In this document: one piece after another, positions 12,432-23,084 of the stretch
Numbering within the stretch: position 1 is the first letter of the stretch
Layout of the letters: each line of letters starts with the position of its first letter
Origin: Nageia nagi
Lineage: Eukaryota; Pinophyta
Direction of reading: 5' to 3'
NCBI GenBank assembly: GCA_050084985.1
Contig: JBITNC010000002.1
Location: forward strand, 16,368,001-16,432,000
Length of the DNA stretch: 64,000 nt
Notes under the pieces: model-generated
What the model saw: only the letters and a program-made list of their open reading frames with translations
The model's database searches: none
What the model was told of the DNA's origin: nothing
Made by a program: the position numbers and the translations under genes

Positions 12432-14153
12432 ATTCTGGAGGACATTTCTTTCAGCTATCTAGCATTTGCTGATTATGTGTTTCATGATCGTAATATGCTG
12501 ACAGCCCTGATGGAAAGGTGGGATCCAAACTCCAACACCTTTCACCTTCCGACTGGTGAGATCATAGTGACACTAAAGGATATCTACAGGATCACTAGAC
12601 TTCCTATCAGGGGGAGGCTAGTGAACATGGTTCCTGTTCCCAGCCTGGAATAGGCAGAGGTATGGGCTACATGGCTGATGGGGTCAGATGAAGTAAATCA
12701 CAGGAAGAGGGGTGTGTCCCTAGTGAGACATGTGTCAGAGTATCCTCTAGCACAGGGTGACCTATGGATGAGGCTCCTCATTACCTGCCTTCTGGATGCT
12801 ATTGTCTACCCGGACAAGAGTAGTGAGACCTTCCTTATGGGTATGGTTCCTATCATACAAGACATGGTGACACATAGGTAGCGGTATGCATGGTGCCCTG
12901 TAATACTGGCACAACTTTTCACGACCTCCATGGCTTCGCAGAGGTGGAGAGAGGAGGGAGACAGGTAGCTCGTTCTATGATACTGTAGGTGTGGGCATAC
13001 GACCACATCATCATTTCTAGACCGACGATGTTGCCCCTAGACCAGCCTGATGATGTACCCACCTGGCAACGATGGGTGACGATAGAGGGACCAGACTTCC
13101 CTAACATAGACCTAGAGGGATGGCGGGTGCGATTTGACCTACTAAAGGAGGCGCAGATATACTGGCGTCCCTATCAGGGAGGTGTACCAGAGTGGGAGGA
13201 GGACATACAGGAGATGGCATGGGTGAGACACCCTACATACATACAGGCACGTAGGGCACTAGTGGAGCCGTACAGGCCAAAGCAGGTACTTCATCAGTTC
13301 GGCCTCCAGCAAGGTATACCGGGTGACTGTAGGATAGTGGTGTGCTACTACCGCAGCAGGCACCTCCCAGAGGACTATGAGCCAGTACCTGACTAGGACT
13401 CAGATTAGGAGTCCCTTAGCGAGGACTCTGACTATGGGGTCGATGATGACATAGATGGACCTGACCATACGGAGGATTACCTAGACTGGTGGAGGGAACG
13501 TTGTCCTCACCACATAGGTATTCATGATACCAACTCAGTTGACTATGCATGGGAGGATGAAGACATAGGGGACATACAGATTGGATGAGACACTCCCTTT
13601 ATGGTAGGAGGGTGGGGAGGAGAGAGTAGCCCGATATATGCCTGCGACACATCTCTAGATGCAGGCCATGATGATAATAAGGAGATCGATCCAGACCAGG
13701 ATGAGTATGAACCTGAGTATAAGATGGATACAGATTGGGAGGAGGAAGACTACAATGAGGATGATGATGGTAACTTATTTTCTCTTTTACTTTGCTTTGA
13801 TTTTTTGCTTTCATGATATGTAAGAGACTAACATGATATGTCTATGCTATGTCACAGACCCTGAGGTCGAGATGGCTAGGCTACGCGGTCAAATTGGCCA
13901 GAAAGATCTAGAGATTGTAGAGCTACAGGGTTGTCTATGGTTCAGAGGAGGGGATTATACTGGGATCTATCAAGACCTACAGGTAGCCAATAAGGAGATC
14001 AAAGCCCTCTACGAGTAGCTTCTCTAGGTCGAGAGACAGATCGGTAAGGAGAAGGCACATGCAGAGAAGTACAAGGCACGATGCGGGGGTGGCACATCTA
14101 GCAGGGCTACTAGCTCTAGTGTAGGGGGAGGGGGCTCTAGTAGGAGATTCTAG
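12432..14153 (+). pseudogene. Plant mobile domain (PMD/MAIL-like) gene captured in the element
   Basis: The start of the frame gives the PMD hallmark LTALMERWDPNSNTFHLP and then GEIIVTLKDI. It continues through the LITCLLDAIV-type core, VWAYDHI, and a C-terminal PMD part with HQFG. An acidic Asp/Glu-rich region (13410-13769) follows, then an 88-bp GT-AG intron (13770-13857, phase 1 on both sides) and a coiled-coil-like tail ending SSVGGGGSSRRF. Eight TAG and one TGA interrupt the frame, and there is one apparent single-base shift near 12970. Host PMD proteins (MAIN, MAIL1) act in silencing and genome stability, and PMD copies are common in plant transposons. This copy is antisense to its host element and is probably dead, though recently coherent. 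Confidence 0.8.
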
Positions 14154-14482
14154 GTCATTCTATGTGATCTCATCCAGTTGTATTGTAAACAAAAATATTT
14201 TAATCATGATATATATATGAAATACAAATTTTGGTACCTGATTTGCTCTTGTGCATGTGCTTGTGATGGATGAAATTGATGTTCCGTGATTCTTGAAAAT
14301 GAACACCAACGATACAACTTGAAATTTTGAGTTCTCACGCTATGGGAGGAGTTAGCACCTTTTACTTTCTCCTATTTTTCCACTAAAAGAGGATCGTTGA
14401 TGGTCCTATTAGCACGAAATACAACGTCCGTGCTCCTATTATGACATCATGAAGCCCCCTAATCTCTTGACCATGACGTCCG

Positions 14483-15763
14483 TTAGTGACCTGAACTGAC
14501 TGTTAGCTTCTTTCTCTCTCTCTCTCTCTCTCTTTTTATATTGATATACCAAATGATACCTCCGGAGGGCCTGGAGCTCCCACCGGTGCTAGCCTCGCAA
14601 ACATCTTCAAGGAAAATTATATTGACATGTTGCTCTTCCTCTACATCTTTGACCTTTACCGGACACACATAGAACCCATCTTCTATGAGCTTCTGTATTC
14701 TGTCCCTAAGGTTTCCACACCCATTAGTAGCATGGCCCTTAGTCTGATGATACTCACAATACCTATCTTCCTTATACCAAACGGGTTTTTCTGCTGTAAG
14801 ATCTTCTTCATGCTTAGGTAAGGGTTGTAATAACCCTTTCGCCACAAGGTCTTTTAGGATATGTCTCGGAGGTATAAGAAATCTCACAAATTTCCTCTCT
14901 TTCATCTCACTTGTCTTCTCAGCCACATGGATAGTTTTCTCCTTCTTTGGTGATTGCGATCTCTTATCCTTTGCTTTAGTCTTATCACTACTGCCATACT
15001 TCACAAGCTCTAGCTTCACAAGGACTTTCTCTTTCTCTAACAATTTATACGTCATATCCGAAAATGCAAGATGTGTATAATCGATAACATGTGATTGCAA
15101 GGGTAATAAAATAGCTTCTTTAAAAATATTATTTACCTCTTTTTTTGTTAATCTGGTCTTCACTTGCTGCCATGTCTTCTTAAACCTTACAATAAATTTG
15201 TCTAGTTGCTCATCACTGCCTTGCTTTATAGCACATAAATCTGATAACATAATCTCCTGCTTGATGTTATGCTTATATTGCTCCAGGAACAAACTACTGA
15301 ATTCTTCAAATGATGTGATGGACCCTTCAGGTAGGGTATAAAACCATTCTCGAGCCTCTCCCTCCAAGCTATGGGGAAAGAATTTAGCTTGCAATCTCTG
15401 ATCTGTACCAATCTTGAGTTCACACTCATCCTTGAACCCTTGTATATGTCTTCTCGGATCTCCTTCACCATTGAACTTACAGAATTTTGGCTCTTTATAG
15501 TCAGATGGTGGCATGTGCCTACGAATCTCATCGTAAAGGGGACTACCAAATTCAAAAGAATCATTAGGTGGAGCTTATCCCCTTGCCAATCTGTCTATTT
15601 ACCTTTGCATACCCTCTATAGTAGCTTGAAAGTTACTGTTGTCGCCCTCAACGCTATTTTGCATTCCTTCGGGTCCCTCTGGACCATCATGTCTGATTTC
15701 CCCCAATAATTCATCCAAATCTCTTTTTGAAAGACTACGCAAGAATAATTTAAGCTGATCCAT
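14483..15763 (-). pseudogene. Ty3/gypsy gag polyprotein, interrupted near its N-terminus
   Basis: A gag frame can be followed from an ATG at 15763 (MDQLKLFLRSL...) about 75 bases inside the primer site. Two TAA codons near 15570-15600 break it. From 15514 it is open for 343 codons. The retrotransposon-gag core includes GDPRRHIQGF, EGEAREWFYTLP and FLEQYKHNI, the expected capsid helices. A zinc-knuckle variant CEYHQTKGHATNGC (CX2HX4HX4C) would bind RNA. The C-terminus runs into the TC microsatellite. No pol frame follows, so mobilisation would need proteins supplied in trans. Confidence 0.9.
14509..14535 (+). repeat. (TC)n microsatellite
   Basis: About eleven TC repeats fall at the end of the gag frame, where they read as alternating Arg-Glu on the minus strand. 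Expansion has probably replaced the original gag C-terminus. Confidence 0.9.
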
Positions 15764-15836
15764 AACTAAAACACTCACAAGATAGATATTAGTCCTAACT
15801 AAAACCCTTGGGGTTTTAGTACAATGATGTGCACTT

Positions 15837-15852
15837 CACGTCGGGTTCACCA
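15837..15852 (-). other. Primer-binding site candidate
   Basis: On the minus strand, TGGTGAACCCGACGTG begins two bases inside the 5' LTR. It starts with TGG, complementary to the CCA end of a tRNA, at the distance usual for LTR elements. I cannot assign the tRNA with confidence. Confidence 0.7.
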
Positions 15853-15854
15853 AA

Positions 15855-16688
15855 TGTTTACAAATAAAATTGAGTGTGCAAATAAATAAATAGGTAAATA
15901 TCTACAAACTCAATATTATCTGTATTTGAGCTATGGATAGCAATTTATTCTAAATAGCAATAAACAAAATAACCAATTCAAAAATGTAATTGTACCAACC
16001 AAGACTGTAATTTGTGTACTTACCTCACGGAACATACCTGACAACGAAAGATGAAGATGTTGGCAATGCACTGATGATGAACTGCCTTTCCAACAACGTG
16101 GTGACCTGTGAAGATGCAAAAGGAGGATCGCGGGCGGCCCATTTTAGTGATATAAGAGCGTCAACGGTGTTCTTTGGTTCATAAAGGAGCACCGACGACC
16201 TTCGTTTGATGATTCTTAACCTCTCGATCAAGTCCAGAGCTTCAATACGGATGTCTCAGATAGTAGTGTGATATCAGAATAGATCGTGGATATCAGGATA
16301 GCTCACGAAAGGAAGCACACAAACCACAGCCTTGTAGGCGGTACCAAGAGATACCTTAAGGGGTTGCCACTACAAGACCATACGCGGGATTGTGTGTATC
16401 CTTGTTATGTGGACTTACTATTAGATCCCTTATTTATATAGATAATAGATAATACAACCCATGGGCTGGCATGCATTTACATAAATAAGGCTAATTCACA
16501 AACATTCAAGATAAACATACCAATAAACAAGATAATCCATGCAATATTCAAGATAATCATTATAAAATTCATATTTAAGACAAACATTGATATTATCATT
16601 TTAAGACTTTCAAGACATATATTTAAGCCAAGCATGTTTTCATTAATTTATTGATTTAAGAACATAAATTCATTTTTATGTGTTAACA
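15855..16688 (-). repeat. 5' LTR of the gypsy element
   Basis: It begins TGTTTACA and ends TGTTAACA on the plus strand. It matches 9575-10428 throughout apart from scattered transitions and the missing 21-bp duplication. Confidence 0.93.
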
Positions 16689-16792
16689 GTAATATTAACT
16701 TTATCTTGACATTTGAAATATTGCAATTAGTCATTTAAGAAGTCTAAATATGATTTATTAAATAAATAATAAATCATTTTTAGGCATCTACA

Positions 16793-18295
16793 TATGTAGT
16801 GGTGGTACAAAACAAACCAAAAGGATTAGGAAACCCCATAATATTTCTACAAGCACTAGAAGTATAGTGAAGTGCGATATATTCACCCCTATAGTAGTCA
16901 TGGTGGCCAAACATCACTTGACTCTACATCGTACAAGGATATGGTGAAAGAAGCTAGAAAGATAATGGCCACTTTTTGGTATTAGCAATGCTCAAACAAG
17001 GATCTCAACACATGCTTATCAACCTTTACATAAGGCAGCTCCAACAAGTATCTAACCTTGACATGTCTCGAGTTCATCAACACTTCCTAATCTAGGTCCT
17101 CATACCAGGTGCAAGTAGTTTCCCAACTCTTACTTCATGGCTTAAGTAAAACTATGTGTGAATGAACCTCCATCAATGAATGAACATACATGTAAGTATG
17201 TATATTTTCATAAAAAAATTATTTTACATATTTATTTCTATTTTACAAAAGCATATACACAAGCATACAAAAAGTTGATCCTGTTGTTTTCCTAGTACTA
17301 ATGTTGGGTTACTCAACACCTTAGCCTTAGCATTGAACATCCTTCATGATGCATACACAAAAATCTCAATGCACCAAATACACATCAAGACACAACTAAA
17401 ACAATGACCTCATGCAAAACAAAGATAGAAAAATACCTAAAACATGGAAGCCTTAGCTACTTAACCCTATATGGAACCTTACACAAAAATTAGACCATAA
17501 AATTCAAAACAAACTTCATAAATAAATCGGAAAATAAGGATAATGAAGACACTCAAGGAAATTTCAAATCACCATGTGGCAAGAATCTCAGTTGCACCAT
17601 AAAACATGACCTCTATGACCATCTTTCTCGATGATTTGGACCTTTGTACCTTCCAACTTAGCCATAAATCACTCATAAACCCCTAAAACCTCAAGTATTC
17701 CTCCAACAAATTGCCCTCAACCTGGAAAAATCCATATCTATCACACATAAGACAATTAAAGATGAAAATAACAAATGACAAATACATTCTACTATTTAAC
17801 ACTCAAATTAGGATATAAACTTCAAGACACATTAAATGTTTACGATAAATAACCAAAAATTACCTTAGAAATAGTTTTTGATATCTTTATTTCAAGATAA
17901 GATGATCGATACAAAATTTGATAAAATAACTTTACGATGATTAGTGCTAGTGCTAGGGGCAATGCTAGCAAGGAAGTATCCTTCATGCCAATTTTTTCTA
18001 AATTATGAGCATATTCACTGATAGCAAGTTCAAAATTTTTCCTTCAAAGTTAGATGATTTGATCAGATTTTAGAAGTGCTTCAAAAATACATATGTTCCT
18101 TAGGGGGCAAAAAGGTAAATGAGATTTTTTCCAGAGAAAAAGACCCTTTATATGGCTACAATGATATAATTCATTGTGATAAATATTGCATATGCTTTAT
18201 GATCACCTTTGTTGGTTGGGTTGTCAACCATCACCTTTTTTCATTGGGTTAAAACTATCATTGTGTTTGTTTTACAATCACCTTTATTGATTAGG
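16793..18295. other. Intergenic DNA, no recognisable gene
   Basis: A/T-rich sequence with CA-rich patches. No protein family, LTR end or RNA gene was recognised. Confidence 0.5.
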
Positions 18296-18299
18296 TTGA

Positions 18300-18847
18300 A
18301 ACTTGAAGGAAAGTAGCTTACAAGACTAAATCCCTAATTACCCAAGATCTCTTGAAAGCTCTCCCAAATTTCCTAAGCATTAAGAACACAAAATCAAAGT
18401 ACCATTCACATGAGATGACACCAATATAAAGTGGTTCCTCCAACCATGGGAGTAAATCCACTAATCTAAGATCTTATTGTCAAAGAATACTCTCTTACAA
18501 CTCAGTTTTTCACTTCTTCTACAACCTAAATAAGAGTGTAACTTTGCTACAAACTTGAGTGAGTGATCTCAAGGAAAAGGCCCTCTATTTATAGGCCAAA
18601 ATCCTCCATTGGATCACCCTTTTAACCATTATACAATGTCATGATATGCGTCACCCTTTTACCCAAGGGGCATGCTCATGAGATGGAGTGTAGGACAAGT
18701 TACATTATCATATTCACAAATACTTAAAAGTATCTAGTGAATTTGCATTATCATATTCACTAAATACTTAAGGTATTTAGGGATACTCTTAAGTATTGAA
18801 TGAATTACATTAAGTGACCTTACAATAATGCATTATACATTCCAATA
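18300..18847 (-). repeat. Diverged LTR related to the Copia LTRs at 21.9 and 29.8 kb
   Basis: It shares several blocks in the same order with those LTRs: GTGGTTCCTCCAAC, the GGATCACCCTTTTA segment, CCCTTTTACCCAAGGGGCAT, GGAGTGTAGGACAAGTTACA and the end TTATACATTCCAA. It lacks any linked coding region on either side, so it is a solo LTR or the remnant of an older insertion. The left boundary is approximate and I found no convincing target duplication. Confidence 0.75.
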
Positions 18848-20234
18848 AAACTAACCATCACTATGAAACACATAATGCTCTTATGATCTTTGGAGAGTTT
18901 TTTTGTTTTTTCATAGGTTCTTTGCAATTGCTCATTATTGGCCATTGCAACAACCAATGCAAAGAGGGGCATAATACATAACTAATAAATTATTGATTTT
19001 ATGAATATCCAAGAAAAAAATAGAAAGTTTATTTTTCTCTTCTTTAATTTTCAAGCATTAATTCCAATTTACTTAGTAAAACTTGCAAAGGGGGGCATGT
19101 GTTGATATATAATTTGGCATCCTTTTTGGGTCAAAGTACATATCACATAACCCTCACTACACTAGGATGAATATTACATTATGTTATATTTCCATGATTG
19201 CTTATTAGCCATCTAAGTTACTTCTCATGTGCAATTCTCTTATTTTGTAGATTGGACCACCAATGTCAATGCTAGTATGCAAAGGTGGATTCATGTATAT
19301 TCCTAAACCTATAAATTGAGAATTATATGCATATTGAAGCTATCAAAATTTCATCTCGATAAGACTATGCATATCTCTCACAAATATTTCAGTGTTCTTC
19401 AACACCACCTATTGAGATTGGAATTTGTTACACTCAAGACCTATCCATTGCTTCACTATTATCTTAGAGGAGAACAAATGATATTAGAGCTAAAGAAAGC
19501 AAAATACATCCATAGGATTCATAGTGCCAATGTTCAGTCACATGTGATATATCCTTCCAAAGTCCTAGATGTAATTCTTTGTATTCATCCACATCCCTTC
19601 AAGTGCATATTTATTGTCCAGGTAAGTAATAGGTACATGTCTATTGATTCATTATTTCATAGTTTAGGGCATGTTATTATTTCAATTCTATCATTGCTAT
19701 TATCTTATTTTCATTAGTTACTAAGTGATCACAATCATTTAAGAACCTTTGTACTTTAATTAAGTAGATATAATTGATTCATCCTTTACTACAGTTTAGT
19801 TGTATTTTATCATCTACTCACTTATAGAAAAGAGCTAGCACATGTAGGTAACCTTTATATCCTTTCTTCTTAATTTTCATTTAATTTGTTTTCAAAATTT
19901 ACATATAAATATATTTTGATTTGAAAGACAAAGATAAAATATTTATTTGTAACTTGTGCATGCAGGGGTTACATGATTTACCACATCATTTGTTTCATTG
20001 TAGAGTTTTTATAAGTCACAAGTTGTATTAAAGTAAATATTTGTGAGAACAAGTGGTCAAAGTTGAGACATGCACTTGAACTTGATGACAAGAATGTTAA
20101 TGAAGTGGTTTTTGATGATGGAGTCATCATGTGATGTTCAAGTATAATTATATTTCAACATTTATCCTTTTCTTCTATCAATATTTATTTAATTAATTTT
20201 AAGTTTACTTAAAATTGAGCCATAATTTGCATTA
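18848..20234. other. Intergenic DNA with unrecognised frame
   Basis: A 133-codon plus-strand frame at 19316-19717 shows no recognised domain. The word TTCAACACCACCTATTGAGA near 19392 recurs in similar form near 37597, suggesting a dispersed repeat rather than a gene. Part of the stretch before 20235 may belong to the hAT relic. Confidence 0.45.
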
Positions 20235-21180
20235 TAGTTTATGAAACCTTTAATGAAGGTGCTTTGCCTCGTGGACTCAAATAAATCCCATATGGGGCAC
20301 CTTTATGAGGAAATTGATAGGGCTAAGGAGGCCATTAGTCTTATTATGTTCATGATGAGAGGAAATATCATCCTATTTGGAACATCATTAACTATAGGTT
20401 ATTGAAATAGATGCATAAGCCTTGCCTTTACATTCAATGAGGTTGTACTTAAACCCCAAGTTTTTCTATGAAGAGTATTTTGAGTTGGATGGGGAGGTTA
20501 CCACATTCTCATTTTTCCATTAAGTGTATGGTGATTGATGTGGCAAACAAGAACACAAATATCAAAAATGAGCTTTAAATATACAAGATTGCATAAGGTT
20601 ACTTATTCTAATCTCTACAATGCCTTTACATAAAGACAACTCTAATTCAAGGTAAAAAAATGAATTTTATTTTAATGAATTGGCCAATTAGTATAACAAG
20701 TTAATTTTTTTTTTTTTTCAAATCTATGGTGAGAGGATTATGGCAATAATATGCCAAACCTCAAGAAGTTGGCTATCAAGATCTTATCCCAACCATGTAG
20801 TCATTTTTGGTGTAACAAAACCCAAAGCAGTTTCAAGTATATACATTCAAAGAATCACAATAAACTCTCATAAAATAACTTTAATGATCTACTTTTTGTG
20901 CATTACAACCTTTGTCTTCATCATATAGAAATTGAAGGAACTAATTACGAGATAATAGAGTTGGATGCAATTGATCTAAGTGATCCACATGTTGAATGGT
21001 TGTCAGAGATAAAAAAATTAGAATAGTTTGAAAATTTTGATTTCATTTTTAATGATATTGAATCCTTTGAACAAGAAGTTGTTGCAAGAGCAAAGAAAGA
21101 GAAAAAGGCAATTCTAGTAGCAAGCACAAAAAGAGGGTCCATCACAATCAACTATAGTAGCAACTAGGGTCAAATTTGCA
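20235..21180 (+). pseudogene. hAT-superfamily transposase relic
   Basis: Conceptual translation near 20235-20330 gives VLCLVDSNKSHMGHLYEEID followed by RAKEAI. Further on are HDERKYHPIWNII-like and LNPKFFYEEYFELDGEVTTF-like stretches in changing frames. These are the conserved C-terminal region of plant hAT transposases (DUF659/hAT-dimerisation type). A Glu/Asp-rich, Lys-rich tail follows near 20930-21180. Many stops and frameshifts are present. I could not find the BED zinc finger, the dimerisation motif, terminal inverted repeats or an 8-bp duplication. Confidence 0.72.
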
Positions 21181-21943
21181 AAAAAGAAAGGAAAGGGGTA
21201 AATACATAAAAATATAGAGAAGATAAATGTTTTGGTTCAAAATTTGTTTTGTAAATTTGAAAATCGTTGATGTATTTTGGATATTTAAAATTTGAAACAA
21301 AACTCTACAATTTTCATTATGTTGTCACTTGTGTGATGTGTTATTAACTTACTTGATATTGAATGTTGTATTATTTAACATGTAATGTTGAGAGATAACT
21401 AAAAATGAAATATATAAAGGATTTGTTTTGCCAAGTCAATAGTTAAATAATTAATTATTTATTGATTTTCAGTCCGTTTGACTAGTATGGTTTAAATTGA
21501 TTGGTAACTTGGAAACTTTCGATTTTATTTTATCAAATTTATGTATAAGCATATATATATATATAGTCTTTTTGCTAAAGGTTATTGGAAAAACACTCGA
21601 ACTTCATCTATCTTACCTTAAGATCTACTCCTTTCAATGTATTGTTAAAAGAATTTCTCAATCTTAAAATTAAAAGGTTTTTAATGTTCTTTTTCATCAA
21701 ATCATTTACCTCAATATTCTTTATTTATATAAAAAAAACTTTTCAATAAGAATATTTGTTAACTAAATGTTTATAATCTAATCATTCAACATTATTATAA
21801 TGTGATAATTCTTCTTAATTTTGGAACAAAGCATAAAAAAGAATGGAAGGTTTTATTAAAATAAATCATAGGTATGAGGAGCCTTGTAAGGAGCAATAAG
21901 AAGTAGAAGATGATGAGCCTTAACTAGATGATATTGAAGGGAT
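21181..21943. other. AT-rich sequence between hAT relic and Copia element
   Basis: It includes a (TA)7-8 run near 21549. Near 21860-21940 a purine-rich stretch translates to Glu/Asp-rich residues and may be a fragment of the DNA the Copia element landed in. Confidence 0.45.
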
Positions 21944-22361
21944 TTAACTATAACAAAAGCAATCTTAAACAACCAAGATTACATAAAAGCTAACAAATCA
22001 CATTTAACAAACTCACAAAGCAATCTCAAAACGATAACTCAAGATATAAATGGTTCCTCCAACTAGGAGTACATCCACTAACTAGATCTCACTTCATTCA
22101 CAAATATGAACTCTTATAAATCTTCTAACCTCATCTCCTAAACATTATCTCTCTTTGGATCACCCTTTTACCCAATGTACAAAGGCATGACATGCACTCC
22201 CTTTTACCCAAGGGGCATGCTCATGACATGGAGTGTAGGACAAGTTACATTATCATATTCACTTAAATACTTAAGGTATCAAATGATACCCTTAAGTATT
22301 AGTGAACTTACATATAATATTATTACAAAACCTTTACAATAATGCATTATACATTCCAACA
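21944..22361 (-). repeat. 3' LTR of Copia element
   Basis: Matches 29785-30275 in order but lacks a 73-bp internal block containing CTTATAGGCC. Ends CATTCCAACA; the outer TG has become TT. Confidence 0.9.
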
Positions 22362-23084
22362 CTCCTCATTAATGCAATATTGGGATAGAGCGAATAAGAT
22401 GAGAAGGAAGAGAGAAAGTAAGAGAGTTCTTCTCCAAATAGATACAACAGAGATGAGAACTTTTTACATATTTATGAAGTAAGAAATATCTAATTTGAGA
22501 CTCACTACTTTTTCAAATACAATCATTAACCATAATCGATTTCAATGTACATGAAGTAGTCATCCAACTGGAAGTCATGAAGAGTCTCCAAGAGCCTACA
22601 TACCTAGAGTAAATAACTTGCAATCTCAAAGGAACCTGTAGATCATAAGTAGTTCAAATAATAAGATCAATTAGATGCAACATATTCATATCAATAAGGA
22701 TATATGAATCACACAAATGCAATCATAAATTGATCAATGGTGCACTATAAGTCATCATAAAGATGCCAAGCCAAAAACTCAATCACTTGCTGTATATAAA
22801 ACATGTGTTGATTATCATTACAAAATAGATCATGCACATACAAGTTCCTCACATATGGATAACTAAATAATGCCAAAAAACATATAATAATTCCTCACAT
22901 ATGGATTACTAAATAGTGCTGGATTGGCCAATCTTTTTGCTCTTAAAATTTGTACAAGTTCCTTATGTAGAGCGAACTTACCATGAAGGTGTACAACAAA
23001 ATCAACGCTATATAGCATAAAATCCTTCTAAGGGTTAAGTTATCATCACAAACATGAATTCAATATAAGAATTTAAAATTCACT

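Larger units (their letters stand above)
9575..16688 (-). mobile_element. Complete non-autonomous Ty3/gypsy LTR retrotransposon
   Basis: Two LTRs (9575-10428 and 15855-16688) bound the element, and the pentamer GTAAT flanks it at 9570-9574 and 16689-16693. It lies on the minus strand: the primer site is next to the right LTR, the purine tract next to the left LTR, and gag reads leftward. After gag there is no protease, RT, RNase H or integrase that I can find. Instead, an antisense plant-mobile-domain gene and a tandem-repeat block fill the space. The LTRs differ by roughly 25 mostly transitional changes by eye plus one 21-bp duplication, so the insertion is moderately old. Tat-lineage elements are known to carry extra ORFs and 3' tandem repeats; lineage here is a guess. 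Confidence 0.9.
8933..16792 (-). mobile_element. Solo LTR (about 741 bp) split by a younger gypsy element
   Basis: The outer ends read TGTAGACC at 8933 and CATCTACA ending at 16792, a TG...CA pair with inverted hexamers TGTAGA/TCTACA. The flanking pentamers are CATGT (8928-8932) and TATGT (16793-16797), a target-site duplication with one transition. Removing the inner element and its own duplication (9570-16688) leaves about 741 bases without coding potential, consistent with a solo LTR. Orientation is inferred from the reverse-strand start TGTAGATGCC, which looks like a typical LTR 5' end. Confidence 0.65.

Noticed and set aside
12651-14027. TAG read as Gln (code change or suppression) in the PMD frame
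   Set aside because: This is plant nuclear DNA where no such code is known, the gene also carries a TGA and a frameshift, and C-to-T decay explains all TAGs.
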